In this document: piece by piece, positions 41,553-49,876 of the stretch
Layout: every line of letters begins with the position of its first letter
Numbering within the stretch: the first letter of the stretch is position 1
NCBI GenBank assembly: GCA_000200715.1
Contig: DP000238.1
Coordinates: 318,832-382,831 of the forward strand
Direction of reading: 5' to 3'
Length of the DNA stretch: 64,000 nt
Source: Cenarchaeum symbiosum A
GTDB lineage: Archaea > Thermoproteota > Nitrososphaeria > Nitrososphaerales > Nitrosopumilaceae
Translations under genes and position numbers: made by a program
Notes under the pieces: generated by a model
Database searches by the model: none
Told to the model about the DNA's origin: nothing
The model's input: the letters and a program-made list of their open reading frames with translations, nothing else

Positions 41553-42007
41553 CAGGAGCCCTCCTTGGCCTCTGCGGGATTCTCTGCCGGCTTTTCATCC
41601 TTGGCCTCTGCAGCTTCTGCGGGCTTGTCGGCGCCCTCGTCTGCCTTGGCCTCTGCAGCCTCGGCAGGTTTCTCCGCGGCTTCCTCTGCGGGCTTTTCCG
41701 CGGCCTTTGCCTCCTCGATCTTCTTTTTGGCCTTGTCAAGCCTGGCAAAGACGGCCGAGCTGACGTGGGATCTTGCCAGCGCCTCGTCGTCGTATACATA
41801 GAAAGTGCCGGTCACCATGGTCTTGCCTACATGGTTCTTGAGATTCATGGGTATGACCAGTTTTCCGCCCAGGCCAAGCTCGCTGGTTACAGCGTCCACT
41901 GCCCCGAGCTTGTCCAGCTTGCCTGCCAGCCCCAGGAAGTTGCACGTGATCTCCCTTCTAGAGAGAAACTTTGACTCTGTATCGCTTACGGTCTCTACCA
42001 TTCCCAT
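41552..42007 (-). CDS. rps24e: Ribosomal protein S24e with long acidic tail
   Basis: The core (residues about 1-95, from ATG 42007 or 42001) matches eS24: [36 protein letters not shown] and DDEALAR. A C-terminal tail of about 55 residues is almost only Ala/Glu/Lys/Pro, with repeated KPAEAAEAK units; this extension is not in standard S24e. It precedes S27ae in an operon, as in other archaea. Confidence 0.88.
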   Translation of the reverse strand: MGMVETVSDTESKFLSRREITCNFLGLAGKLDKLGAVDAVTSELGLGGKLVIPMNLKNHVGKTMVTGTFYVYDDEALARSHVSSAVFARLDKAKKKIEEAKAAEKPAEEAAEKPAEAAEAKADEGADKPAEAAEAKDEKPAENPAEAKEGS

Positions 42008-42482
42008 GGTCGGGGATCCCCGGCGCTGTTCATATAAACCTTGAAAGGAGAATCCGGGGCACAGAAAGGCAGGGGCCGCATCCGCGGGTTCCTGCACCGG
42101 CGGCAGATGCCATTTGCAGCCTGCCATGATGATCCGGCCGGATGCGTGCGCGTCCTCCCTGGCCAAGGCGCAGATCCCTGATGCTATGACCGCCCATTAT
42201 CACGGGGGCACAAACAGATGATCACGCGTTTCATGCTGTACAGGACAGGCCGCCTCTGCAGCGCATGCATTTTTTGGACACCCGCCACTATAGAATCAGA
42301 GGCCGCCGGCTCCCGCCTGTCCGGGGAAATGCCACCGCATAATCTTGGGGCACCGTGCGGTTGTTTGCAGGCTTTGGCTGTTCCAAAGAACAGGTGACAG
42401 GGCAGACCAGTCCGCGGCTTTGCAGAACGCATGAACGGGGCCATTGTGCAGGTTTATCTATCATCATTGCGTGTTATTCCAG
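42008..42482. other. Intergenic region without a supported gene
   Basis: About 475 bases with short open frames only; no protein or RNA feature was recognised. The S24e promoter should lie at its left end: ttcatataaacc at 42029-42040 reads on the minus strand as ggtttatatgaa, a TATA box about 22 bases before the ATG at 42007. Confidence 0.5.
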
Positions 42483-42845
42483 GTGAGCCGGAAAAGGATC
42501 ATAGTTCTATGCCTGCTTGCGGTGCTCGCGGGGGCCGTTACAACAGGCGGGGCGGCCTTTGCGTACATTTCCGTGTCGGGGGAGGAGCTCAAGGCCGATG
42601 TCAGGGAATGGCTTATCGATAACGACCCGAACAAGATGACCCAAAATGAAAAGATGGTCGAGCTCAAGGATAAACATTACAGCTATCTGGCGGGCTTCAT
42701 CGAGATGGTGCGGGTCATTATCGGCGGGGAGTTTAGTGAGGACGATGTCCGGGGGATGATGTACTATGTTATTCACGAGACCATAAAGGATGAAAAGATG
42801 AAACTTCTCAAGGCGACGGCGCAGGAGAACGGATGGGGTGGATAG
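42483..42845 (+). CDS. Secreted small protein, possibly the start of a decayed longer gene
   Basis: GTG 42483 gives 120 residues with a signal-type start: RKRII then VLCLLAVLAGAVTTGGAAFA, followed by a soluble helical domain (DPNKMTQNEKMVELKDKHYS). It ends at TAG 42843-42845, but the same frame continues open for 44 codons after it with coding-like character, and again after a second TAG. The original gene may have been longer. Confidence 0.6.
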   Translation: MSRKRIIVLCLLAVLAGAVTTGGAAFAYISVSGEELKADVREWLIDNDPNKMTQNEKMVELKDKHYSYLAGFIEMVRVIIGGEFSEDDVRGMMYYVIHETIKDEKMKLLKATAQENGWGG

Positions 42846-43270
42846 TTACAGCTGTTTAGAGGGGAGAATCAGCCGCTGTCCCCCTTGGATATCTGGTGGA
42901 TGATACAGGACAGGATCCTCAATGCGGCAGCAAAAGAGGCGCCGGCAGATTACGGCCCCCTGTATGTGTACACGGTGTAGAGTGGAGGTCAGGGAGGCCC
43001 CATGGGTGTCGAAAAGGAGGCCATCAGCGTTACAATACTGAATGGCGAGACCGGGCCGAACCTGCTCACTTTGAGCGCCACGAGGTGCTGCCCGGCGAGC
43101 ACTTCATAATGTTTCTTGGCGCGGGCGGCGCCTGTGAGATCAGGGATCTCCCTGACTTTGGCGTGATCGCGCCAGGTGCCGGGCTCTGCCATGTCGGGGA
43201 CAGCATTGCAAGCATCTTGGAAGGCGAGTCGCTTCCAGCGGACGACCTGAGGGATGGCCGAGCTTGCAGG
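42846..43270 (+). pseudogene. Decayed coding sequence with in-frame amber stops and a frameshift
   Basis: After TAG 42843 the same frame encodes QLFRGENQPLSPLDIWWMIQ to TAG 42978, then MGVEKEAISVTILNGETGPN. Near 43065 the reading moves to the -1 frame and continues ERHEVLPGEHFIMFLGAGG... to about 43270. The pieces look like parts of one protein broken by two amber codons and one base loss. No family recognised. It may be a pseudogene of the upstream secreted protein or a separate gene. Confidence 0.45.
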
Positions 43271-43419
43271 CAAGCCCCGGACCGAGATACCTGCCTAGTG
43301 CCTGCACTCCCCTTTGAGCTGGCCTCATTAGACGCCTGTATAGTGTGCCGTGCACCGCACCCAAATCCGGAAGCCGCCCCCATGAATAGAAATTTAAGAA
43401 ATAGCATCCGGGGGGTTGC

Positions 43420-43983
43420 ATGGAGCGGTACATGGTCCACCTGGTGAATACGCAGTACTCGCCAAAGGAATCGCGGCATATAGTGCACAAGGCAAGGGAT
43501 CTGTGCGACGGCCTTGGCGCCTCGATAAGGGTGGTCCGGGTGGCCACAGGATTCATAGAGCTTGACGTCTCCGTCGCGCCAAGCCTGCTTGACGAGCTAA
43601 TAGGAAGGCTGCGGCCCATAGGCGGCCTCGACAACATACGCCACGTCACCGAGGAAGAAGAGATCACAAAAGACGAGGGCATAGTGGAGGGCATATCCTA
43701 CTTTAACGGCGAGAGGTTCTGGGAGGCCCACGAGGCCTGGGAGGGCGCCTGGAAAAAATGCAGCGGCGACGAAAAGTCGCTCGTCCAGGGGATAATACTG
43801 GTGGCCGTCGCATTTGCCCACTCGCAAAAGAACGACGATGACATAGGGATAAACATGTTCGGCAGGGCGCTCGAAAAGATGGGCGAGTTTGCGGGCATCT
43901 ACCACAACATAGACGTGGGCCGCATAAGATCCAAGATAACCGCCATGATGGACGAGCGCCGCATGGAACTCTTCAGGATCTGA
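43420..43983 (+). CDS. DUF309-domain protein
   Basis: ATG 43420 gives 187 residues. The C-terminal part (about 95-165) is a DUF309 domain, YFNGERFWEAHEAWEGAWKK, then SLVQGIILVAVAFAH, a helical bundle with conserved His/Glu. The N-terminal half is a separate alpha/beta domain (VRVATGFIELDVSV). Upstream aaatttaagaaa at about 43391 is a TATA-like box. Biochemical role unknown. It ends 11 bases into the ApgM gene on the opposite strand. Confidence 0.8.
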   Translation: MERYMVHLVNTQYSPKESRHIVHKARDLCDGLGASIRVVRVATGFIELDVSVAPSLLDELIGRLRPIGGLDNIRHVTEEEEITKDEGIVEGISYFNGERFWEAHEAWEGAWKKCSGDEKSLVQGIILVAVAFAHSQKNDDDIGINMFGRALEKMGEFAGIYHNIDVGRIRSKITAMMDERRMELFRI

Positions 43984-45232
43984 TTCTATTCAGTGCCGCA
44001 TCCAGCACGTCTGCGCCCGCGAGCCTGCCCATCATGCCGCTGCGCGCCTGCGCCTCTGTAAACCTGACAGTCCCGTCGGGCGGCGCGAGCGCCCCCGAGA
44101 CCAGCAGGGGTACGGGGTCGTCGCTGTGCCCCTTGCTTATGCACGGCGTGGAGTGGTCTGCAGATATGACGACTGCCGTCTCATCCCGGCTGATGGCCCC
44201 GAGCAGCGGCCCAAAAAACCTGCCGTCTATATCCTCTATGCTGCTGGTCTTGCCTGCCGCATCCCCGTCGTGCCCAAACTCGTCGGGCCCCTTTAGGTGC
44301 ACGTACACGGAGCCGTCTGCGCCGGCAGCAGCTGCCGCCTTTTGCTCATAGTCGCATGTCCCGCCCGCCTCGAGCACCTCCATGCCCAGCACCTCTGATA
44401 TGCCGAGCTCGACGGGCATATCGGCTATGCAGGAGAATCCGAGCGAGTACTTTTTCTCTATCGGCTCGACGACCGGCCGCCTGCTGCCAGCGTCGCGGAG
44501 CAGTATGCAGCTGATCTTCTTTGCGCCGGCTGCCGCGCGGCGCTCGTTGGTGCCGCTATCCCCCAGTATCTTTACCGCCTGCTCGCTGAACTCGTTGACA
44601 AGCTCGGCTGCTGTTTGCGCGCGCGGGTCGTCGTCGAGCGCGCGGCACCTGTCTATCCTCATGGGGCCCGACGCATCTTTGGCCACGCCCATCCCCCTGA
44701 GCCTCTCGTACGCGGGGTCCGTATTCGTTATGCTCCCCGACAGGCCGCCTTCGGACCTTATGCGGACCGTAACCCTGTGCCCCACGCTCGGTATGACCGA
44801 GACTGACGCGCCGCTCTTTGAGAACCGCACGCCCTCCTCGAGCTCGCGGGAGACTGCCTCGGCGTCAGGCCTGCCTACGTTTCTGCCCGCCCTCCTGTCG
44901 GTTATCTCCCCGGAGCCGCCAAGCGTTGCAAAGTTGCCCCGCAGCGCAAGATCCCCGTCTTTAAAGTCGGCACCCGTCCCTATCGCCTCTATGACGCCCC
45001 TGCCGGGATACTCGTCGCCGAACCTGTACCCGAGCATGTTGAATACGGCTATGTCAGATTCCGGGGCTATCCCCTCGCCCACCGAGATGACCTCGCCCAT
45101 GGCGCCCCGGACGGCAAGCCTGTCCATGTTTGGCGTCGATGCGGCCTCGAGGGGCGTCTTGCCGCCAAGGTCCGGATGCGGCAGGTCCCCCACGCCGTCA
45201 AGCAGCACATACACCATGCGGGCTTCGGTCAT
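43973..45232 (-). CDS. apgM: 2,3-bisphosphoglycerate-independent phosphoglycerate mutase, archaeal type
   Basis: Interconverts 3- and 2-phosphoglycerate in gluconeogenesis/glycolysis. ATG 45232 gives MTEARMVYVLLDGVGDLPHP, with the first metal Asp; the nucleophilic Ser lies in PESDIAVFNMLGY, and ISADHSTPC and KGHSDDPVPLL carry the other metal ligands of the alkaline-phosphatase superfamily. Length is 419, as in ApgM. It is divergent from the GalT-like gene. Confidence 0.93.
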   Translation of the reverse strand: MTEARMVYVLLDGVGDLPHPDLGGKTPLEAASTPNMDRLAVRGAMGEVISVGEGIAPESDIAVFNMLGYRFGDEYPGRGVIEAIGTGADFKDGDLALRGNFATLGGSGEITDRRAGRNVGRPDAEAVSRELEEGVRFSKSGASVSVIPSVGHRVTVRIRSEGGLSGSITNTDPAYERLRGMGVAKDASGPMRIDRCRALDDDPRAQTAAELVNEFSEQAVKILGDSGTNERRAAAGAKKISCILLRDAGSRRPVVEPIEKKYSLGFSCIADMPVELGISEVLGMEVLEAGGTCDYEQKAAAAAGADGSVYVHLKGPDEFGHDGDAAGKTSSIEDIDGRFFGPLLGAISRDETAVVISADHSTPCISKGHSDDPVPLLVSGALAPPDGTVRFTEAQARSGMMGRLAGADVLDAALNRIRS

Positions 45233-45295
45233 CCGGATCCCGCGGGCCGCCTGTACTGCTTTAAACCTTGGCGCCGCTGATCGATCCCGCAGCAC

Positions 45296-46351
45296 ATGAA
45301 AAACGTTTTAACGCGCTTTGTACGTGGCACCCACATGGGCGTCATGAGAAAGGACTATGTCTCGGAGCGTTACATGATCGTCACCGGAAAGGAGGCCAAA
45401 GAATCGGATGCCAAAAAATCCCTCTATTCGCCCGGCAACGAATCCAAGACAAAGCCGTCGGTCCTATCGCTGGTGGCAAAGGACGGCATGCTGCAGAGGC
45501 TCCAGGATTCCGAGGACCAGTACGTAAAGGACTGGTCGATACGGGTATTCGAGAGCAGCAACCCCGCCGTCACCACCGAGCAGAACAACACGTACAGCGA
45601 CCGGCCGCACTATTCAGAGCCCGCGTACGGCTACCACTATATCGTGGTTGCATCCCCCAACCAAAAGGACACATTCTCTACAATAGACGTAGACCAGTGG
45701 TCCAACATACTGATGGTGGTCCAGGACCGCCTCAAGTGGCTGTACACAAAAAAGGGCGTCACATATGTCTCAATATATGCAAACTGGGGCGAGGCAGCAG
45801 GCGCGGCCACCTCGCACCCGCACATGAACATAGTCACATTCTCGACAATACCGCCGGTGGTCGACGCAGAAGTGGATGCATCCCACCGGATCCTCAACGA
45901 AAAGGGCGTCTGCCCCATGTGCCAGACCGTGGCAGCCGAGCTCGACGGGCCGAGGCAGGTCCTGCAGACAAAGGGCTTTGTGGCGTTCTGCCCGTGGGCC
46001 CCTGCGTACCCGTACGAGTTCTGGATCTGCCCGAGAAAGCACAATACGTTTTTCTCAAAGATAAGCCAGAAAGAGCTTACCGACCTTGCCCTGATGCTGC
46101 GCACCACCCTGGGCGGGCTGGCAAAGACCGCCAAGGACCCCGCCTTCAACCTGGTGTTCCACCTGTCCCCGGAGCGCAAGAACAGCAGGCAGATTCACTG
46201 GCACATCGAGGTGTACCCCGTGACCGCCCCCCGGTCGGGCCTCGAGCGCGGCTACGGGATATACCTGAGCAGCATATCGCCCGAGGATGCGGCAGGCAGG
46301 CTGGGGCCTGCGTGCAGAAAGGAGCTAGCAGGCCTCGTGGGCATACTGTAA
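45296..46351 (+). CDS. galT: Galactose-1-phosphate uridylyltransferase-like protein
   Basis: HIT-superfamily nucleotidyltransferase. Zinc site candidates CPMCQ and SHPHMNI, then NLVFHLSPE and the catalytic-type HWHIEVYP (His-x-His). The 351-residue length matches GalT. ATG 45296 or ATG 45335 may be the start; an aaacgttttaacgc AT-rich box lies between them. The substrate could be another sugar-1-phosphate. It faces the membrane-protein gene. Confidence 0.82.
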   Translation: MKNVLTRFVRGTHMGVMRKDYVSERYMIVTGKEAKESDAKKSLYSPGNESKTKPSVLSLVAKDGMLQRLQDSEDQYVKDWSIRVFESSNPAVTTEQNNTYSDRPHYSEPAYGYHYIVVASPNQKDTFSTIDVDQWSNILMVVQDRLKWLYTKKGVTYVSIYANWGEAAGAATSHPHMNIVTFSTIPPVVDAEVDASHRILNEKGVCPMCQTVAAELDGPRQVLQTKGFVAFCPWAPAYPYEFWICPRKHNTFFSKISQKELTDLALMLRTTLGGLAKTAKDPAFNLVFHLSPERKNSRQIHWHIEVYPVTAPRSGLERGYGIYLSSISPEDAAGRLGPACRKELAGLVGIL

Positions 46352-46404
46352 CCCGGCGCGGGGGGCATGAATGGTATTTATTTTGGGGCCGCGGCGTCTG
46401 CTGC

Positions 46405-46842
46405 ATGGCCATAGAAAAGTACATCGCGGCTGCATCGCTTGGCCTGTTTATCATGTTTGTAGGCGAGATCATCACAATATTCTATTACATGCAGACCGCC
46501 CCGGGCGAGTTTATCATCTTTGTGCTCGAGCCCGACCCCAAGATACTCCAGTTCATATCGATAGGGGCGGCGCCGGCGATCATAATGGCTGGCGTCTCGT
46601 TCCTGCTGACGCGCCGCTACGGCTCAAGGCTGATAGGATCGCTCATCATAGCAGGCGGCGCGGTGATGTTCGGCGGGATGGTAGTCGCCCACTCGATGGC
46701 GGGCGGCATACACCCGGAATACGAGGGCAACTTTGTGCCGATAATCACGCCGCTCTTCATGGCCGTGTCCGTGCCCATAATGGTGATTGGCGCGATGCTG
46801 CTCCGGCGCAAGCAGCGCAGGAGAAAAAAAGAGTACGTCTAG
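46405..46842 (+). CDS. Four-helix membrane protein of unknown function
   Basis: ATG 46405 (MAIEKYIAAASLGLFIMFVG) gives 145 residues with four hydrophobic helices and a Lys/Arg-rich C-terminus. An atggtatttatttt TATA box lies at about 46371-46384, close to 25 bases upstream. The long frame starting 45268 is an artefact of overlapping. It overlaps the acetyltransferase gene by 4 bases, convergent. Confidence 0.75.
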   Translation: MAIEKYIAAASLGLFIMFVGEIITIFYYMQTAPGEFIIFVLEPDPKILQFISIGAAPAIIMAGVSFLLTRRYGSRLIGSLIIAGGAVMFGGMVVAHSMAGGIHPEYEGNFVPIITPLFMAVSVPIMVIGAMLLRRKQRRRKKEYV

Positions 46843-47258
46843 TGGTCGAACCTCATGGCGTTGGCGCCGCGCCTAAAGCCCAGCCCCTCGTAGAACGGCA
46901 GCAGAGAATCCTCGCAGTCAAGTATTGTCTTGTAGCAGCCCGCCTTTTTTGCACATTCGAGCGCCTCCCGGACCAGCAATTTTCCTATGCCCTTTCCCTG
47001 CATGCCGCGCGCGACTGCCACATCCTCTATGTGGCCGGCGATGCCTCCTCCGTGTATGAACTTGGGCTCGATGAGCAGAGTGGTGGCGCCAACTATGCGG
47101 CCCCCGTATTCCGCCACGAGCACTATGTGATCGGGGTTTGCAGATATCCTTGATAGGATATCTTTTGCCTTTTCCGGGCCCATGCCGCTAGCCTCCCTGA
47201 GGCTGTCAAGTGATTCCAAAAAGCCCGCCGCAAGATCTTCGGTGCTGAGCCGCCGCAC
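46839..47258 (-). CDS. GNAT-family N-acetyltransferase, GNA1-like
   Basis: The 139-residue product fits the GNAT fold: HIEDVAVARGMQGKGIGKLL contains the acetyl-CoA loop (Q-x-x-G-x-G/A), and CYKTILDCEDSLLPFYEGLGF gives the C-terminal half. The pattern is close to glucosamine-6-phosphate N-acetyltransferases. GTG 47258 is 14 bases from the end of the nucleotidyltransferase gene, an operon, so both may act in amino-sugar nucleotide (UDP-GlcNAc-like) synthesis. Confidence 0.8.
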   Translation of the reverse strand: MRRLSTEDLAAGFLESLDSLREASGMGPEKAKDILSRISANPDHIVLVAEYGGRIVGATTLLIEPKFIHGGGIAGHIEDVAVARGMQGKGIGKLLVREALECAKKAGCYKTILDCEDSLLPFYEGLGFRRGANAMRFDH

Positions 47259-47272
47259 CGTCGCCCCGCCGC

Positions 47273-47974
47273 TCAGATCTTGCCCAGCCTCTCTACAAAG
47301 CTCTGGTACGCCCTTGAATAGGATTCCTTGTCGCCTATGTCCATGAATCCCTTCTTTGTGGGGTAGCTGCCCACCGGCAGGCCCTTTGACATTGCCCTGC
47401 GGACCACGTCATCCATGCCGTATGATTTGCCGCGCGGTATGAGGTCCATCACGCCGGGCTCCATGATGTAGCACCCCATGTTTATCATTGCCTTGATCTC
47501 CGGCTTTTCATCCCAGCTTGCCACCTTGCCGCCCCTTCCGGTCTTTATCACCCCGTAGGGCAGAGTGGTAGAGTACTCGTAGAGGCCCATGGTTATAAAC
47601 GACCTTTTGCGCCGGTGCTGCGCCGCCATCGCCCTCAGGCTGAACCCGAACACAGAATCGCCGTACAAACAGGCAAAGGTGCCGTCGACAAGGTCGGCCG
47701 CGGTCCTGAGCTGGCCTGCAGTCGCCAGCGGCCTCTCGGATACTGCATACTCTATGCTAACGCCGAACCTGCTGCCGTCCTCGAAATAGTCCTGTATGGC
47801 CTTTCTCATGTAGCTTACGCAGAGCACGACAGACTTTGTGCCGTTTTTTCGGGCCCACTCTATGAGCAGCTCCAGCAGCGGCCTGTCGCCTAGCGGGAGC
47901 ATCGGCTTTGGAAGGAACATCGTATACGGGTGCAGCCTCGTCCCGAGGCCGCCCGCCAGAATGACCGCCTTCAC
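47273..47974 (-). CDS. Sugar-1-phosphate nucleotidyltransferase
   Basis: Forms NDP-sugars. MKAVILAGGLGTRLHPYTMFLPKPMLPLGDRPLLE has the signature G-G-x-G-T-R-L and the PKPMLP lysine; GDSVFGFS and WDEKPEIKAMINMGCY follow the RmlA/GlmU-like pattern. The 233-residue length is the core domain without a hexapeptide-repeat extension. It is upstream of the GNA1-like gene; together with the GalT-like gene it suggests sugar-nucleotide metabolism for surface glycans. Confidence 0.9.
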   Translation of the reverse strand: MKAVILAGGLGTRLHPYTMFLPKPMLPLGDRPLLELLIEWARKNGTKSVVLCVSYMRKAIQDYFEDGSRFGVSIEYAVSERPLATAGQLRTAADLVDGTFACLYGDSVFGFSLRAMAAQHRRKRSFITMGLYEYSTTLPYGVIKTGRGGKVASWDEKPEIKAMINMGCYIMEPGVMDLIPRGKSYGMDDVVRRAMSKGLPVGSYPTKKGFMDIGDKESYSRAYQSFVERLGKI

Positions 47975-48019
47975 GGCGATCCCGGGCGCCGCGGGGTATT
48001 TAATTTGAGCATGCGGCCC

Positions 48020-48145
48020 CTATTCCAGCTTGAAAAAATCCCACAAAAAGGGGTGTATTGCACGACCCCCTAGGTATATCCGCAGGCCCCCATACAGCAC
48101 GGTGTTGACCGTGATATACGTGCCCGTCAGGCCCTGCAGGAGCAC
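48020..48145 (-). CDS. Possible small hydrophobic protein
   Basis: A minus-strand frame from GTG 48145 encodes 41 residues, LLQGLTGTYITVNTVLYGGL near its start and HPFLWDFFKLE at its end, with an amphipathic or membrane-associated character. It follows the BtuF-like gene by 27 bases on the same strand. No homologue was recognised; it may be a gene remnant. Confidence 0.35.
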   Translation of the reverse strand: MLLQGLTGTYITVNTVLYGGLRIYLGGRAIHPFLWDFFKLE

Positions 48146-48172
48146 CGCAGACCCCGACCGGGACGAAGACGA

Positions 48173-49072
48173 CTAGGGCGGGCCCATCTTTTTGCACGCG
48201 CCCCGCGGCGCATCCGCGGATCCCGGGCGCAGTATGTTTGCGATTATCTCCACGCCGGCGGCCACGCCTATGCCTGGCCTTGTAAAGTATGCCGCAGAGT
48301 CCACCGCGTACACCTCGCCTTCTGCAACTGCCCGCATCTGCCGCCACCGCACATTGGTTGCAAGAGACCCCCTGTACTCTGATTCTGCCCTTGCCGCGTC
48401 AAAGCCGCACGGCATCAGTACCACCTTGTCGGGATCAGAGGCTGCCGCTTCTTCCATGTCCATCCTGCGCGAATGCGCGCCCGCCGCGCCCACGGCGTCC
48501 GTACCGCCGGCTGCAGCTATCATGTCGGGCACCCAGTGCCCCGACGTGTACAGCGGGTCCACCCACTCGAGCGCCAGCACGCGCGGCCCGGGCCCTGCGG
48601 CGCCCGCCGCGGCTATCCTCTCTTCAAGCGCGCCGCGTATCTCCCGGCCCTCGCCCTCCCTGCCTATTACTCCGGCGAGATCAGTTATGCTATCCAGTAT
48701 GCCCGCCATGTCGTGCGGGTCCATAGAGTGCGCGCGCGCGCCGTCTACTATCTCGAGCGCCCTTGCGGCCTGCGCAGAGTGCGGCGCGCACACCTTGCAT
48801 GTGTCCTGGGCTATTATCAGGTCCGGCCGCGCCTCCATCAGGGCTTTCTCGTCGAGCACAAAGACTCCCTCGCCCGCCCGGGCAGTCGCATCGTCTATCT
48901 CCTTGCTGGACATTGCCGCGGGGTCAAACGAGGATCTTATCACCTTGGGCTTTGATGCAGCCTCCGGCGGCCGGTCGCACTCGTGGGTCACGCCGTGCAG
49001 CATGTCCTGGGCGCCCAGCGCGTATATCATCTCGGTGGCGCTCGGAAGAAACGAGACGATCCTTCTTGCCAT
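48173..49072 (-). CDS. BtuF/TroA-like cobalamin-binding-type protein, no signal peptide
   Basis: RIVSFLPSATEMIYALGA at the N-terminus is the BtuF/helical-backbone metal-receptor start; EARPDLIIAQDTCKVC, LALEWVDPLYTSGHWVPDMI and AYFTRPGIGVAAGVEI follow the ABC-transporter binding-protein pattern for corrinoids. There is no signal peptide or lipid anchor, so it would be cytoplasmic, as seen in related thaumarchaeal proteins, and may scavenge or sense B12. No BtuCD is nearby. Confidence 0.82.
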   Translation of the reverse strand: MARRIVSFLPSATEMIYALGAQDMLHGVTHECDRPPEAASKPKVIRSSFDPAAMSSKEIDDATARAGEGVFVLDEKALMEARPDLIIAQDTCKVCAPHSAQAARALEIVDGARAHSMDPHDMAGILDSITDLAGVIGREGEGREIRGALEERIAAAGAAGPGPRVLALEWVDPLYTSGHWVPDMIAAAGGTDAVGAAGAHSRRMDMEEAAASDPDKVVLMPCGFDAARAESEYRGSLATNVRWRQMRAVAEGEVYAVDSAAYFTRPGIGVAAGVEIIANILRPGSADAPRGACKKMGPP

Positions 49073-49232
49073 GGATGGGCGGGGGCCGCCGGGGAATAAA
49101 CGTCATGCGCCCGGGGTTGGAGGAGCAGACTTTACGCCCCATTACAAAATCTGGGCGGCAAGTCGGCCCGTTTTTCATGCGCAAATGATGTACCGATCTA
49201 GAATATAAGAAATAAAAAATCTCTGCAAAAAC

Positions 49233-49340
49233 CTAATCGTTTTCTGCTTCCTGGTTTTCGCGATTTTCTTCTGACGCATCGTATGAATCATTGTTCGGAT
49301 TCATTGAATCTGATCTATCGTCATTTGGATCTCTATCCAT
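49233..49340 (-). CDS. Small acidic Asn/Asp/Glu-rich protein
   Basis: ATG 49340 encodes 35 residues (MDRDPNDDRSDSMNPNNDSY then a Glu/Asn-rich end), low complexity and probably disordered. A TATA box, cttaaatatt on the minus strand at about 49356-49367, lies about 20-25 bases upstream. The gene is AT-rich compared with its surroundings. The call rests on promoter and composition only. Confidence 0.4.
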   Translation of the reverse strand: MDRDPNDDRSDSMNPNNDSYDASEENRENQEAEND

Positions 49341-49390
49341 GCATTACAGGGGCTGTAGTAATATTTAAGATTTGATTATGCCTGTAGGGT

Positions 49391-49480
49391 GGCCTGTATC
49401 TGGGCGTGATTCTGCGATCTTGATACGGGCCAATTTAATAATCTGAATGGGCTCACCGTGCTTCGTACAGCATGTCTCAG
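49391..49480 (+). repeat. Degenerate first copy of the nreA promoter/start duplication
   Basis: This segment repeats, 396 bases upstream, the region 49787-49876: ggcctgtatctgggcgtgat, then cgatcttgatacgggccaat (identical), then a TATA-like tttaataatct and a gtgcttcg resembling the gtgccctg/gtgcag region at the nreA start. The GTG in this copy opens only 14 codons. It is thus a relic promoter duplication or a decayed gene start. Confidence 0.7.
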
Positions 49481-49632
49481 GCACCCCGCGTATATCATCT
49501 AGGGCATGCAGTGGTATTGGTCCGCAGGCATCATGCTCTCCCAGCACGGCCCGGCGTGCTAGGCATGGCACTCTGACAGGTAAGCGCCTGCATATCTGCA
49601 CATTCAAATATTGCAGTCTGCCTGCATGTGCC

Positions 49633-49767
49633 ATGATAGAAGGAACGGCCATGTTCGCAGGGGCGCTAGGTATGAGCATTGCCCTGGCAATAGCCTCGTT
49701 TGCGCTCCGGCACCGGAATTACTTTTTCAAGTCCCCGGCTGTGGAAGCCGGGCCCGAAGAACGCTAG
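49633..49767 (+). CDS. Small single-helix membrane protein
   Basis: ATG 49633 gives 44 residues: one hydrophobic helix (AMFAGALGMSIALAIASFAL) and a short charged tail ending GPEER. An AT-rich attcaaatattgc at about 49601-49613, about 25 bases upstream, could be its TATA box. It lies between the two promoter copies; no homologue was recognised. Confidence 0.45.
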   Translation: MIEGTAMFAGALGMSIALAIASFALRHRNYFFKSPAVEAGPEER

Positions 49768-49786
49768 ATACCGGTTAGGGGCCGGC

Positions 49787-49876
49787 GGCCTGCATCCGGG
49801 CAAGATTTTACGATCTTGATACGGGCCAATTTAATAATCTCAACGGGCCCACCGTGCCCTGTGCAGCAGAGCTCGG
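49787..49876 (+). repeat. Second copy of the promoter duplication, active nreA promoter
   Basis: This copy contains gatacgggccaatttaataa with a TATA-like aatttaataatct at about 49828-49841, about 25 bases before GTG 49861, the probable leaderless start of nreA. The first copy lies 396 bases upstream at 49391-49480. Confidence 0.7.

Noticed and set aside
42184-42444. Minus-strand 86-codon frame in the S24e upstream spacer
   Set aside because: Composition is random-looking, with no promoter or motif; overlapping short frames exist on both strands.
42846-42980. Pyrrolysine-type TAG readthrough
   Set aside because: Thaumarchaeota are not known to encode pyrrolysine and the segment also needs a frameshift, so gene decay is the simpler reading.
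45268-46842. A 524-residue plus-strand frame
   Set aside because: It overlaps the GalT-like gene in another frame; only its last 145 residues, from ATG 46405, have coding and membrane-protein character.
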